From: Halanaerobiales bacterium
GTDB taxonomy: Bacteria; Bacillota; Halanaerobiia; Halanaerobiales; DTU029
Length of the DNA: 56,768 nt
Assembly (NCBI GenBank): GCA_022360715.1
Contig: JAKSCG010000002.1
Location: 1 to 56,768, forward strand
Direction of reading: 5' to 3'
Below the pieces are notes generated by a model. It saw only the letters and a list, made by a program, of their open reading frames with translations, ran no database searches and had not been told where the DNA came from. How positions within the stretch are numbered: position 1 is the first letter of the stretch; each line of letters starts with the position of its first letter. The position numbers and the translations under genes were made by a program. This document shows, one piece after another, positions 34,590-43,560 of this stretch.

Positions 34590-35516
34590 ATGAAAAACAA
34601 TAATTATCGATTGATTATCTATCTGCTGGGGCTAATCTTTTTAGCCAGTTGGCGGATCGAAGCGATTTTGCCCTGTCAATGCCAGGAAAACAGGATTTTA
34701 CTTTTGCAGACACCGCGCATGGAGGGAGAGGATGTATTTCTCCTCCAGTCAAGGCTGAAGGACTTAAATATTTACCGGGGGAGAACGGATGGTGTTTATG
34801 ACCTGGAGGTAGCCAGGGCGGTAGCTGAATATCAGGTCAGACAGCAGTTGGAACCGAATGGGGTGGTTGATGCCCAGACATGGGAACTGCTGGGGGATGG
34901 ACTATTTCCGGTTGCTACTGCCCAAAAAAAGCAGCCGCCGGAGGGCCAATTAAAGATCGTTGTTGATCTTTATAAAAGAATCCTCACCCTTTATAATGAC
35001 GGGGAGATTTATCAAACCTATCCGGTCTCGGTCGGCAAGGTAAGCAGCAAAACACCGGTGGGGGAGTGGGCGATTATTGGTAAGAGTAAGGATTGGGGTG
35101 GTGGTTTTGGTACACGCTGGCTTGGTTTAAATGTTCCCTGGGGTATTTTTGGGATTCATGGGACCAATAAACCCTGGTCGATCGGGCAGGCGGCCAGTCA
35201 AGGCTGTGTCAGAATGTATAACCGCCATATCGAGCAACTCTTTGATTGGGTACCGGTAAAGACCCGGGTAGATATTATCGGGGAGAGGCTGCCGATCAGT
35301 GTAAATAGAGAGTTGAGACCGGGTCAGTCCGGACTGAGTGTAATGCAATTACAGGATAATTTGCAGCAACAAGGTTTTGACCCCGGTTACCGGGATGCCC
35401 GCTATGGCCCGACCACCGTACAGGCCGTTCAGGAACTGGAAAGCCAGTTTCGCCTGAAAGTAGACGGGATTGTTGACTGGAATGTCCTTTTTTTATTAGA
35501 TTTACCCAAAGATTAA
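34590..35516 (+). CDS. L,D-transpeptidase with two peptidoglycan-binding domains
   Basis: A 308-residue exported enzyme with an N-terminal hydrophobic signal (LIIYLLGLIFLASW). A PG_binding_1 domain ('DVFLLQSRLKDLNIYRGRTDGVYD', about 48-105) precedes the YkuD catalytic domain (about 122-232) with 'GIFGIHGTNKPWSIG' (His near 190) and 'ASQGCVRMYNRHI' (Cys near 207). A second PG_binding_1 domain closes the protein ('SVMQLQDNLQQQGFDPGYRD', about 250-305). YkuD enzymes make 3-3 cross-links in peptidoglycan or attach proteins, and Bacillus YkuD is found in spores. It is followed within 15 bases by a solute-binding-like gene. Confidence 0.92.
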   Translation: MKNNNYRLIIYLLGLIFLASWRIEAILPCQCQENRILLLQTPRMEGEDVFLLQSRLKDLNIYRGRTDGVYDLEVARAVAEYQVRQQLEPNGVVDAQTWELLGDGLFPVATAQKKQPPEGQLKIVVDLYKRILTLYNDGEIYQTYPVSVGKVSSKTPVGEWAIIGKSKDWGGGFGTRWLGLNVPWGIFGIHGTNKPWSIGQAASQGCVRMYNRHIEQLFDWVPVKTRVDIIGERLPISVNRELRPGQSGLSVMQLQDNLQQQGFDPGYRDARYGPTTVQAVQELESQFRLKVDGIVDWNVLFLLDLPKD

Positions 35517-35531
35517 GGAGGGGGTTTAGCT

Positions 35532-36746
35532 GTGAAAAGGCGGTATGGTATTTTTATTATTGTCACCATCTTTCTGGTCTCCGGAATTATGGTCGGACTG
35601 GTCAATCACTATTATACTTTCCCCTATTTATATCGTTATTTAATCAAAAGGGAGTTTTCGGTCAACCCTAAGGTCCCGGTATCACCGACCAGGAAATACC
35701 AGGTCAGGATCTGGTATTACCCCTTTTTTCGGAATATCGAAGGGGAGGAAGAAAAAGAGTTTTTCCGGGAGCTGGCCCGGAATGTTGCGCAAATTTTCCC
35801 TAATATTCAGTTAGTAATCAGGGAGATCAGCTTTCGGGAGGGGCCGTTAATCCTAAAAGAGGCATTCAGCACAGGGGAAGCACCCGATATTTATCTCAAC
35901 CTGGAGAATGACTCCTTACATGATCGGAAGTGGCAGTTACCGCTCGAATCATTTCTCAGCAAGGAGGAGCTAGCGGGAATTTATGTTTGGGAGCAAAACC
36001 GGGGGAGGAAGGGGACGATCTGGGGTTGGCCTGTGCTGATTCACCGGCAGTTCTGGCTGGCAAATGGTGCTATTTCCTTGCCGGAACAAGGTGATTTTTT
36101 TGAGCGGACTGCCCATTTACCAAAAGAAAGCCTGGTCTTAAATTTTGCTGATCCCACCCTTTTAAAACAACTGTTAAGCTTGAAGGGACTGAATAAATTG
36201 GTCGATGAGAACGGGAAATTATCCGGACCTACTTATAGTAAATTTGAGCAGGTCTTTGTCTGGCTCCATCAATTACGGCAAAAACAGATTTTTGCTGTTC
36301 CCTCAACGACGATGGAAGACCTTTTTTTAAAGTCTTTTTTTAGTGAGCAAAGGGTCTTAATTGGTCCGGTTAATCCCTTTCTGGAGAGGTTTTTATTTGA
36401 GCAAGGAAAAGCACAATATAATAAGGTATATCTCGATCAGCTGGTTGAAGTTTATACCCTGAATATATTTCGGCAAAAAAAATATCAGGGTGACGACCAT
36501 ACCAGAGCGGTGCTTGAGGTGGCCAGAATATTAGCCCAAAACCATGGTTGTCGCTTAGCAGAAGAACTAAAGCTTGGCCGGCCTTTGACCCAGGATGGGT
36601 ACCCTTTCCCACCGACCGCATTTAAGCGAATGCTGGAAATTACACCTGACAACAGAGAGTTCTGGCAGGAGACAGTAATCCCGGTCTGGTTGGATTTTTG
36701 GCAAAAGGGATTAACCCCGCAAGAAGTAATGGAGAGACTATCCTGA
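35532..36746 (+). CDS. Membrane-anchored solute-binding-like protein
   Basis: A 404-residue protein starting at GTG 35532 behind GGAGGGGG. One N-terminal membrane helix (IFIIVTIFLVSGIMVGLV) lacks a lipobox Cys, so it is probably anchored by the helix. The rest resembles ABC extracellular solute-binding proteins of family 1: 'KYQVRIWYYPFF', 'STGEAPDIYLNLEND', 'GRKGTIWGWPVLIHRQFWLANGA' and an ending 'WLDFWQKGLTPQEVMERL'. No ABC permease is adjacent. It may be a sensor or an orphan binding protein; substrate unknown. Confidence 0.65.
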   Translation: MKRRYGIFIIVTIFLVSGIMVGLVNHYYTFPYLYRYLIKREFSVNPKVPVSPTRKYQVRIWYYPFFRNIEGEEEKEFFRELARNVAQIFPNIQLVIREISFREGPLILKEAFSTGEAPDIYLNLENDSLHDRKWQLPLESFLSKEELAGIYVWEQNRGRKGTIWGWPVLIHRQFWLANGAISLPEQGDFFERTAHLPKESLVLNFADPTLLKQLLSLKGLNKLVDENGKLSGPTYSKFEQVFVWLHQLRQKQIFAVPSTTMEDLFLKSFFSEQRVLIGPVNPFLERFLFEQGKAQYNKVYLDQLVEVYTLNIFRQKKYQGDDHTRAVLEVARILAQNHGCRLAEELKLGRPLTQDGYPFPPTAFKRMLEITPDNREFWQETVIPVWLDFWQKGLTPQEVMERLS

Positions 36747-36823
36747 ATAAACAGGCAGGAAAAAAAGGGGTCGGGAGCGAATATATATAGCAAGTAAAAT
36801 TTGAAGATAAGGGGGAAAGACTA

Positions 36824-37666
36824 ATGAGTAATTTAATTTACTATAATGGGCAATTTAAGGAAAAGGGTGAGGTATATATTGACCCGGAAGATCGGGGGTA
36901 TCTTTTTGCCGACGGGGTCTATGAAGTGATCGTTGCGGAAGAAGGTGGACTATTTAAACTGGAAGAACATTTTGCGCGGTTGGAAAGGAGCGCGCTGGGT
37001 CTGGATATCCTGCTGGACGATTACAAGGGTTTACAGGAAGCGGCCGTTAAATTGTTGGAAGGGAGCGGTTATCCGAAAGCTAAGCTCTATATCCAGGTCA
37101 CTCGGGGTACGGAAACCCGCAACCATGCCTATTCGGACGGTCTCAAGCCCAATGTTTTAATGATGGTCAGCCGATTAGCCGGGAATCCGGCCGAATATTT
37201 TCAAAAAGGGGTCAAGGTAATTACTGTACCTGATGAGCGGTGGTCCCGCTGTCATATCAAGGCAATCTCCCTTTTACCTAATGTACTGGCCAAAACGAAG
37301 GCCAAACGAGAAGGTGCTTTTGAGGCAATTCAGATCAGAGATGGTTTTGTCACCGACGGCAGCAGTAGTAATGTTTTTCTGGTTGAAGATGAGATCGTTA
37401 TTACTCCGCCGGCGACCAACTATATCTTAAATGGGATCACCAGAGTGGTCGTCCTGGAACTGGCGGCAAAACTAGGTTATCTGACCAGGGAAGAATCGAT
37501 CTCACCGGATAGATTATTTGCTGCCGATCAGGTCTTTTTAACCGGTACAACCACCGAAGTAATGCCGGTATGTGCCATTGACGGAAAGAAGATTGGTTCC
37601 GGTCAACCCGGCCGGATAACCATGGAATTATATAATGCTTACCGTGAACTGTTAACTCGGCAATAG
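36824..37666 (+). CDS. dat: D-amino-acid aminotransferase
   Basis: A 280-residue class IV PLP aminotransferase closely matching the Bacillus D-alanine transaminase. Shared elements are 'VYIDPEDRGYLFADGVYEV' near the start, 'LYIQVTRGTETRNHAY' near 88, 'WSRCHIKAISLLPNVLAK' with the PLP Lys near 146, and 'VTDGSSSNVFLV' near 178. 'TNYILNGITRVVV' and 'VFLTGTTTEVMPV' complete the fold. It makes D-glutamate from D-alanine for peptidoglycan. The ribosome site is GGGGGA. Confidence 0.9.
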   Translation: MSNLIYYNGQFKEKGEVYIDPEDRGYLFADGVYEVIVAEEGGLFKLEEHFARLERSALGLDILLDDYKGLQEAAVKLLEGSGYPKAKLYIQVTRGTETRNHAYSDGLKPNVLMMVSRLAGNPAEYFQKGVKVITVPDERWSRCHIKAISLLPNVLAKTKAKREGAFEAIQIRDGFVTDGSSSNVFLVEDEIVITPPATNYILNGITRVVVLELAAKLGYLTREESISPDRLFAADQVFLTGTTTEVMPVCAIDGKKIGSGQPGRITMELYNAYRELLTRQ

Positions 37667-37708
37667 CTGCCCTTTAAGATAGTAGCTTTGAGCAAAGGAG
37701 AGGAGATC

Positions 37709-38815
37709 ATGGAACAACTTTTAGTTCTTAATCCTGGTTCAACATCGACTAAATTAGCGATCTTTAAAGGGGAGGAAGAGGTCTGGGTTGATTTAATCAA
37801 ACACCCGGTCAGTCAATTAGAGCAATTCCGGAAAATAATTGACCAGCTGGAATGGCGGCAAAACCTTATTCTTCAAGCGGTTAATGCCGCCGGTTACCGC
37901 TTGAGTGATTTTGATTGTTTCGTTGCCCGGGGCGGAGCCGGACTAGATCCGATCACGGGTGGTACTTACTGGATTGATCAGGCAATGGTTGACGACCTTG
38001 CTCAGGGTAAAAATGCTGAACATGCTTCGAATCTGGCCGGGATCATTGCTTATAATTTGGGAAAAGAGTATCAAAAATCGGCCTTAACCGTTGATCCGGT
38101 GGCTGTTGATGAGTTTGAACCACTGGCCAGATTATCTGGTCTACCCGAACTACCCCGCAGGTGCCAGTCACATGCCCTCAATCTTAAAGCAATCGCCAGA
38201 AAGGTAGCGGAAATAAAAGAGGAAAAACTAACGGAAATAAACCTAGTGGGGGTTCACCTGGGAGGTGGGATCTCGGTAGCAGCCCTGCGCGGCGGGAAAA
38301 TTATTGATGTTAATAATGCTAATCAGGGCGGACCCTATTCCCCGGAAAGGGCCGGTAGTCTACCGGTAGTTGATCTGGTTAATTATATTTATCAACAGCA
38401 ACCCCGGTTGGAGGATTTCAAGAAACGCCTGTTAGGCAGGGGTGGTTTAAGCGCTTACCTGTCAACTAATGATGGTCTGACCATTGAACAAAAAATTGCG
38501 AACGGAGAGCAGTTCTTTGAATATGTTTACCAGGGGATGATTTATCAGATTGCCAAAGAAATTGGAGCAATGGCTACTGTTCTGGCCGGCCAACTGACCG
38601 CCATTTTTTTAACCGGTGGTCTGGCTCATTCCAGTTATGTGGTCAACGGAATTAAAGCAAGGGTATCATTTATTGCCCCGGTTTATGTTTTCCCGGGGGC
38701 AGAAGAAATGAAACATTTACTCTCCGGTGCCCTCAGGGTCTTAAGGGGAGAAGAAAAAGGCAAGAAATATCAAGAAGAAAAGGTAAAACCAACAAAGTTG
38801 GTTCAGGATAAATAA
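37709..38815 (+). CDS. buk: Butyrate kinase family acyl kinase
   Basis: A 368-residue ASKHA-fold kinase. 'LLVLNPGSTSTKLAIF' is the N-terminal phosphate loop, 'ARGGAGLDPITGGTYWID' the butyrate-kinase acyl pocket region, 'RRCQSHALNLKAIAR' contains the conserved motif of this group, and 'LVGVHLGGGISVAAL' and 'IFLTGGLAHS' are ATP-binding. It interconverts butyryl phosphate and butyrate (or branched acyl phosphates) with ATP. The usual partner, phosphotransbutyrylase (ptb), is not adjacent. The start is ATG 37709 behind AGGAGAGGAG. A lysine-rich C-terminal tail ends the protein. Confidence 0.9.
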   Translation: MEQLLVLNPGSTSTKLAIFKGEEEVWVDLIKHPVSQLEQFRKIIDQLEWRQNLILQAVNAAGYRLSDFDCFVARGGAGLDPITGGTYWIDQAMVDDLAQGKNAEHASNLAGIIAYNLGKEYQKSALTVDPVAVDEFEPLARLSGLPELPRRCQSHALNLKAIARKVAEIKEEKLTEINLVGVHLGGGISVAALRGGKIIDVNNANQGGPYSPERAGSLPVVDLVNYIYQQQPRLEDFKKRLLGRGGLSAYLSTNDGLTIEQKIANGEQFFEYVYQGMIYQIAKEIGAMATVLAGQLTAIFLTGGLAHSSYVVNGIKARVSFIAPVYVFPGAEEMKHLLSGALRVLRGEEKGKKYQEEKVKPTKLVQDK

Positions 38816-38830
38816 AAAAATATCCCTTTC

Positions 38831-38873
38831 TATGACAAAAATCACAGACAGCAGTTCAGGCCGGGGTTATAAT
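38831..38873 (+). promoter_or_regulatory. Promoter with Crp/Fnr-like site ahead of the ferredoxin-like gene
   Basis: TATAAT lies at 38868-38873, but no good -35 box is present (CAGACA at the expected place). Instead TATGA-N6-TCACA (38831-38846) matches the Crp/Fnr-family half-site pattern TGTGA-N6-TCACA with one mismatch. Its centre lies about 41.5 bases before the predicted start, the class II activator position. This suggests activation by an HcpR- or Fnr-type regulator; the regulator is not in the window. Confidence 0.45.
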
Positions 38874-38895
38874 ATTAGCAGAAAGGGGTGTTAAG

Positions 38896-39654
38896 ATGAT
38901 TAAAAGAAAGATTGTCGAAATAAATGAAGAGCTCTGTAATGGTTGTGGTTTATGTATTCCGGCATGTCATGAGGGAGCTATTCAGCTAATTGATGGTAAA
39001 GCCCGGGTAATTGATGATAAATTTTGTGATGGTTTGGGGGATTGTTTGAGTGAATGTCCCCAGGGGGCAATTAAGATTGTGGAGAGAGAGGCCGCCGAAT
39101 ATGATCAGGAAGCGGTGGAAAAAAGGTTGGCCCTGCTGGCTCAAACCAAAGACCATGCTGCTCACGGGGGTTGTCCCGGCAGCAGGATGATGGTTTTTGA
39201 GCAAAAAGAGGCAGATGCAAACCAGCAATTAACAGCAGTTAATGGTGGTGATCTTCAAATTAAGATTAAATCCCAACTTACCCATTGGCCGGTTCAGTTG
39301 ATGCTGGTTCCGGAGCAGGCGCCCTATTTTAATGGTAAGGAGTTGCTGATTACGGCTGATTGTGTCCCCTTTACCTATCCTGATTATCATCTGGATCTTT
39401 TGCGCAATAAAAGCGTAGTGGTCGGATGTCCTAAACTTGATGATCTGGAGTACTATATCGAACGGCTGACCGCTATTTTCAGTGCTAATGACCTGACCGG
39501 ACTCACGGTAGCCTTTATGGAAGTTCCTTGTTGTTCCGGGATAGTTAAAGCGGTGGAAACTGCTCTGGCCAGGTCAGGTAAAGATATACCATTGCAACGG
39601 GTCAAAATCGGCATTAAAGGAAACAAGGAAAATATTGATAATCCGGAAGCTTAA
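38896..39654 (+). CDS. 4Fe-4S ferredoxin-domain protein
   Basis: A 252-residue cytoplasmic protein. The N-terminal bis-cluster ferredoxin domain carries a complete motif 'CNGCGLCIPACHEGA' (near 14). A second motif, 'CDGLGDCLSECPQGA' (near 44), has its second Cys replaced by Leu, so one cluster may be 3Fe-4S or absent. The C-terminal part has further conserved-looking cysteines ('GGCPGS', 'TADCVPF', 'VVGCPKLDD', 'VPCCSGI') and may bind another cofactor. I know this architecture from anaerobes, often near hcp or rubrerythrin, but its reaction is not established. Confidence 0.85.
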   Translation: MIKRKIVEINEELCNGCGLCIPACHEGAIQLIDGKARVIDDKFCDGLGDCLSECPQGAIKIVEREAAEYDQEAVEKRLALLAQTKDHAAHGGCPGSRMMVFEQKEADANQQLTAVNGGDLQIKIKSQLTHWPVQLMLVPEQAPYFNGKELLITADCVPFTYPDYHLDLLRNKSVVVGCPKLDDLEYYIERLTAIFSANDLTGLTVAFMEVPCCSGIVKAVETALARSGKDIPLQRVKIGIKGNKENIDNPEA

Positions 39655-39686
39655 GTTGTTTGAGCAAATCGGTGTTTAGCTGCCTG

Positions 39687-39720
39687 AAAACCCTGGGGTT
39701 TTAACCCCGGGTTTTTTTTA
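39687..39720 (+). terminator. Terminator after ferredoxin-like gene
   Basis: AAACCCTGGGGTT and AACCCCGGGTTT form a GC-rich hairpin with a small bulge, followed by eight T residues. Confidence 0.85.
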
Positions 39721-39808
39721 TAATTGCAGGATTTTAAGTTATTTTTAGCGAATAAATACTTTGGATAAGAAAATGCTGGGGTAAATTTTATAGGAAGAGG
39801 AGTCCACC

Positions 39809-40516
39809 ATGAAAAAACCGGTGATCGGGATTATACCAAGTCAACAGAATCAATTTAGTGAATATAAATTAAAAAAGGTCTATGTGCAGGCTGTGCAGGC
39901 AGCCGGCGGGCTTCCGTTGCTGATACCGTTCAGTGCGGACCGCGAGCTGATTCAGCTCTACCTGTCCCGGTTGGATGGTTTATTATTAACCGGGGGATTA
40001 GATCTTGACCCTTATTTATATGGAGAAGAACCGGAACCAGGGTTGGGGGCGATTGATCCGGAAAGGGATCATTTTGAGATTTTGCTGGCCCAGTTGGCCT
40101 ATCAACAGCAGGTGCCTACTCTTGGTATTTGTAAGGGCCTCCAGGTGCTCAATGTTGCGGCCGGGGGTAGTCTTATTCAGGACCTTTCCTCCCGGGGGGA
40201 GAAGGTTTATCAACATTATCAGGATGCACCCCGCGCTTATCCGACCCATCAGGTTACGATCAATCAATCATCCAACTTATACCGGATCATCCAAAAGGAA
40301 AAGATCCGGGTAAATAGTTTACATCATCAAGCGATTAAAGAGGTGGCCCCCAACTTTCGGGTTGCTGCCAAATCCGGCGACGGAATAATTGAAGCGATCG
40401 AAAACAAGGGCCCGGGCTTTGTTCTGGGTATCCAATGGCACCCTGAAGAAATGTGGGCGGAAGAACGGACAGCTTATCAGCTTTTCCTGGCTTTGGTCAA
40501 AGAAAGCAAAAAATAG
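39809..40516 (+). CDS. Gamma-glutamyl-GABA hydrolase-like class I amidotransferase (PuuD family)
   Basis: A 235-residue peptidase C26 / class I glutamine-amidotransferase fold protein. The nucleophile lies in 'PTLGICKGLQVLNVAAGGSL' (Cys near 107) with Lys where most relatives have Arg. The His-Glu pair is in 'VLGIQWHPEEM' (near 211). 'GLLLTGGLDLDPYLYGEEP' is typical of the PuuD group, which hydrolyses gamma-glutamyl amides. No other putrescine genes are nearby, so the substrate is open. It stands alone between two terminators. Confidence 0.88.
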   Translation: MKKPVIGIIPSQQNQFSEYKLKKVYVQAVQAAGGLPLLIPFSADRELIQLYLSRLDGLLLTGGLDLDPYLYGEEPEPGLGAIDPERDHFEILLAQLAYQQQVPTLGICKGLQVLNVAAGGSLIQDLSSRGEKVYQHYQDAPRAYPTHQVTINQSSNLYRIIQKEKIRVNSLHHQAIKEVAPNFRVAAKSGDGIIEAIENKGPGFVLGIQWHPEEMWAEERTAYQLFLALVKESKK

Positions 40517-40534
40517 GATAGAATACCTATTTTT
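40509..40534 (+). terminator. AT-rich terminator after PuuD-like gene
   Basis: AAAAATAGG (40509-40517) pairs with CCTATTTTT (40526-40534). The stem begins inside the last codons of the gene and ends in five T residues. Confidence 0.55.
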
Positions 40535-40604
40535 AAAATAATATGTTATATAGAAGGTTTTTTGGTTTTTTTGTAGAATATTAAAATAGATTGAGGTGGA
40601 AAGG

Positions 40605-41765
40605 GTGAAAAGCAACCTATCACTGGAAAAGGTCCTGGAGAAGACCATCGATGTGCTGGAAGAGAGTAAAAAAGATATGTTTGATATTGCCGAGTCTTCC
40701 CAGAAGGAACACGATAATATCAAAAGTGAACTCCAATTAATTGGTGAAGAAATCGGGGAGACAATTAATAGTGTCGATCGTCTGATCTTTATTAATAAAC
40801 GGGCCAGGATTCGTTTAATGGAGGTTAGCCGAGACTTTCATCAATATACTGAATCAGATATTAAGAATGCCTATCAACGGGCGGAGGAAACTTCAGTCGA
40901 GATTGCGGTGCTCCGCGAGAAGGAAGACCAGCTGAAACGGCGAAGGACTGAACTGGAGAAAAGGCTCTTAAATGTCCAGGGGAATGTGGAAAAGGCGGAA
41001 AATCTGGTTTCAAAAGTAAGTGTGATGAAAGAGTTCCTGAAGGGTGAACTGAGTTGTCTTAACGATCAGTTTGATGACTTGAAACAGAAACAACTGCTGG
41101 CAATTAAGATTATTCAGGCCCAGGAAGAAGAGCGACAGCGACTGGCCAGGGAAATTCATGACGGACCGGCCCAGTCAATTGCCAATCTGGTCTTTCGGAT
41201 TGAATTAACCCAAAAGCTGATCGACAAGGATATCGTTAAGGCCAGGAATGAGTTGGAACAGCTGAAGAGTATGATTAGATTTAGTATCCAGGATGTCAGA
41301 AAGATTATTTATGACCTGCGACCGATGTCACTCGATGATCTGGGACTGGTTCCTACTCTGAAGCGATATATTGATAAATTTTTAGAGCAAACCGGGGTTT
41401 TTATTGATTTTAGTGTGCAAGGGGCGAATAAGCGACTGCCTAATACATATGAGGTCACTATTTTTCGGTTAATTCAGGAAGCCCTCAACAATATTTTTAA
41501 ACATGCGCAAATTTCTGCGGGAAGAGTCAGACTGGAGTTCGGTTTAGAAAGGGTAAATTTAATTATCAGTGATGACGGGATTGGTTTTGATTCGGAAAAG
41601 GTCTCACAAGACAAATATGGCCTGATCTTTATGGGGGAAAGATGTAGTCTGTTAGGAGGGAGTTTTAAGATTAAGTCTGAACCAAAGAAGGGTACGATTA
41701 TTAAAATAATTTTACCGATAAAACGAGGTGAGCAGGATGAAGAGAATAAAAGTGCTAATTGCTGA
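40605..41765 (+). CDS. degS: DegS-like sensor histidine kinase
   Basis: A 386-residue soluble histidine kinase. The N-terminal half (about 1-170) is predicted coiled coil and corresponds to the single-binding/DegS sensor domain. The HisKA_3 dimerisation domain has 'QEEERQRLAREIHDGPAQS' with the phosphorylated His near 184. The ATPase domain shows 'RLIQEALNNIFKHA' (N box) and 'ISDDGIGFD' (G1 box). I choose GTG 40605 with GAGGTGG upstream; GTG 40596 is an alternative. The partner regulator gene overlaps its 3' end by 29 bases. In Bacillus DegS-DegU controls exoenzymes, motility and biofilm traits. Confidence 0.92.
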   Translation: MKSNLSLEKVLEKTIDVLEESKKDMFDIAESSQKEHDNIKSELQLIGEEIGETINSVDRLIFINKRARIRLMEVSRDFHQYTESDIKNAYQRAEETSVEIAVLREKEDQLKRRRTELEKRLLNVQGNVEKAENLVSKVSVMKEFLKGELSCLNDQFDDLKQKQLLAIKIIQAQEEERQRLAREIHDGPAQSIANLVFRIELTQKLIDKDIVKARNELEQLKSMIRFSIQDVRKIIYDLRPMSLDDLGLVPTLKRYIDKFLEQTGVFIDFSVQGANKRLPNTYEVTIFRLIQEALNNIFKHAQISAGRVRLEFGLERVNLIISDDGIGFDSEKVSQDKYGLIFMGERCSLLGGSFKIKSEPKKGTIIKIILPIKRGEQDEENKSANC

Positions 41766-42372
41766 TGATCATGACCTGGTACGGGAAGGGATCAGTAAGT
41801 TGTTGGAATTGTATGACGATATTGAGGTGATCGGTGAGGCCGGCGACGGATTGGAAACGGTCAATCTGGTTAGAAATCAGCTTCCCGATCTGGTCCTACT
41901 GGATCTTAATATGCCCAGGATGGATGGCATCACAACAATCAGAAAGATTAAAGAAATCAGTAGCAAAGTCAAGGTGCTGATTTTAACCATTCATGATGGG
42001 GAGGAGTATGTTTATGAAGTGGTCAAGGCCGGAGCCGAGGGTTTTATCGCTAAAGATATTAAGCCAGAAGAATTAAAGACCTCGATTGAAAGGGTAATTA
42101 AAGGGGAAAGAGTCTTTCCCCCAGGTCTTGATGTAGACTGTTCGACCGAAACGGTGGCCAGTCGTCAGGTTGAAGAACTTAGCTCCCGGGAGCAGGAAGT
42201 CCTGGAGCTGTTAGCCCAGGGGATGAGCAACAGGAATATTGCCGAAACGCTGTTTATTAGTGAAAAGACCGTTAAAAATCATGTCAGTAATATCCTGAAA
42301 AAACTGGTGGTAAACGACCGGACCCAGGCAGTAATTGTGGCTTTAAAAAGGGGAATGGTTCGGTTATCTTAA
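41737..42372 (+). CDS. degU: DegU-like response regulator (NarL/LuxR family)
   Basis: A 211-residue regulator. The receiver domain has 'IKVLIADDHDLVREG' with the acidic pair, the phospho-acceptor Asp near 56 in 'PDLVLLDLNMPRMDG', and the conserved Lys near 106 in 'GFIAKDIKPEEL'. The C-terminal LuxR helix-turn-helix is 'LSSREQEVLELLAQGMSNRNIAETLFISEKTVKNHVSNIL' in two parts. The start is ATG 41737 behind GAGGTGAG. It is translationally coupled to degS and ends convergently, overlapping the GH18 gene by nine bases. Confidence 0.94.
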   Translation: MKRIKVLIADDHDLVREGISKLLELYDDIEVIGEAGDGLETVNLVRNQLPDLVLLDLNMPRMDGITTIRKIKEISSKVKVLILTIHDGEEYVYEVVKAGAEGFIAKDIKPEELKTSIERVIKGERVFPPGLDVDCSTETVASRQVEELSSREQEVLELLAQGMSNRNIAETLFISEKTVKNHVSNILKKLVVNDRTQAVIVALKRGMVRLS

Positions 42373-43560
42373 CTTTTCCTTAATCATCTCCCAAAATTTA
42401 TCTGTCTCATTACCCAGCCGCCAGACGGCGACCCCACTCAGGTTATATTTGTTAACCAGCTCTAGTTTGAAAGCTAAACTGTTGCTGGACTCAAACCAGA
42501 CTTCATGTTTAGTCCCTTCACTGTCCCAGTAGTAATAATAGGGTGTCTGGAAGGTATCGTGCCATTTTACCTCTACACCCTTTTCCTGGGCTAATTGGAG
42601 TGCCTTTTTAGCACTGATATCTTTTCCTCGGCCATTTTCCGGCCAATCATACCCATAATTAGCAATTCCCAATAGTAGTTGCTCAGCCGGGATATATTCC
42701 AGGGCATATTTGATATTTTCTTCCACCCACCGCAGCGGAGCAATTGGCCCGGGACTGCCACTGGCCCAGTGTTTGTCATAAGTCATCATTACCAGCTTAT
42801 CGACATAATTACTTAAAGCGGCATAGTCATATGCCCCTTGCAAATCGAGTGGTACTTCGATCTTTGGAAAGACCGAGACGGTAACCAGTTTATCTTCTCG
42901 CTTCAGCTTGCCGGAGAGTTCTTTAATAAATGCGGTATAACCGTTCCTGGTCCATGGCGGAATATATTCAAAATCAATATTTACTCCGGCATAATTATAT
43001 TTAACGATCAGGTCAACAATATTATTAATTGCTTTGGTTCGAATCGCCGGGTCAACCAGGATCATATTGTTTTGCTGATTATTAGTAATTAGTGGTAAGA
43101 CCTCGATCTCTCTGTTTACCGCAAAGGAATCTACCTCATATTGGTGTCCGCCGTAACTGTTTTCGAGGGAACCGTCCGGATTGACAGTATACCAATAAGG
43201 GGCGATCATATCAATGTAATTCCAATTCTCTTTAAGTGACTGATAGGAATCGGCATCCGGGGTTAACCAGTTAACATGGAATCCCAATACCTCTTTATCC
43301 CCGGCCGGGGGAGCCGGATCGATCAGGGGCTCATGATCAATGATCGGGTCACCGATACTATTGGAGTTGTTTTTTTCCACAAAATTATTTATAATAAAAG
43401 ATAGAATAAATAGTAGAATCCCTTTTAACCAGGGGGCCTTTTCGATATTATCGGTACTACTGTAAACGATCGGTGTTGCCAAAATAATTAAGAATGGTGT
43501 TAATAAAACAATGACCAGTGCTAGTGCTAATAGCCTTTTATATTTTCTGAGCTGTTTCAC
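42364..43560 (-). CDS. Membrane-anchored GH18 protein (YaaH/YdhD-like)
   Basis: A 398-residue protein with an N-terminal membrane helix (LLALALVIVLLTPFLIILA) and a second hydrophobic stretch (near 45-60), then a GH18 barrel from about residue 90. The catalytic motif is 'GVNIDFEYIPP' (Glu near 194). 'KLVMMTYDKHWASGSPGPIAPLRWVEENI' and 'SGVAVWRLGNETDKFW' are typical of spore cortex GH18 enzymes such as YaaH. These hydrolyse modified peptidoglycan during germination. No LysM domain is attached, unlike YaaH. The start is GTG 43560 behind AAAGGGTGA. A paralogue lies at 52339. Confidence 0.88.
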   Translation of the reverse strand: MKQLRKYKRLLALALVIVLLTPFLIILATPIVYSSTDNIEKAPWLKGILLFILSFIINNFVEKNNSNSIGDPIIDHEPLIDPAPPAGDKEVLGFHVNWLTPDADSYQSLKENWNYIDMIAPYWYTVNPDGSLENSYGGHQYEVDSFAVNREIEVLPLITNNQQNNMILVDPAIRTKAINNIVDLIVKYNYAGVNIDFEYIPPWTRNGYTAFIKELSGKLKREDKLVTVSVFPKIEVPLDLQGAYDYAALSNYVDKLVMMTYDKHWASGSPGPIAPLRWVEENIKYALEYIPAEQLLLGIANYGYDWPENGRGKDISAKKALQLAQEKGVEVKWHDTFQTPYYYYWDSEGTKHEVWFESSNSLAFKLELVNKYNLSGVAVWRLGNETDKFWEMIKEKLR

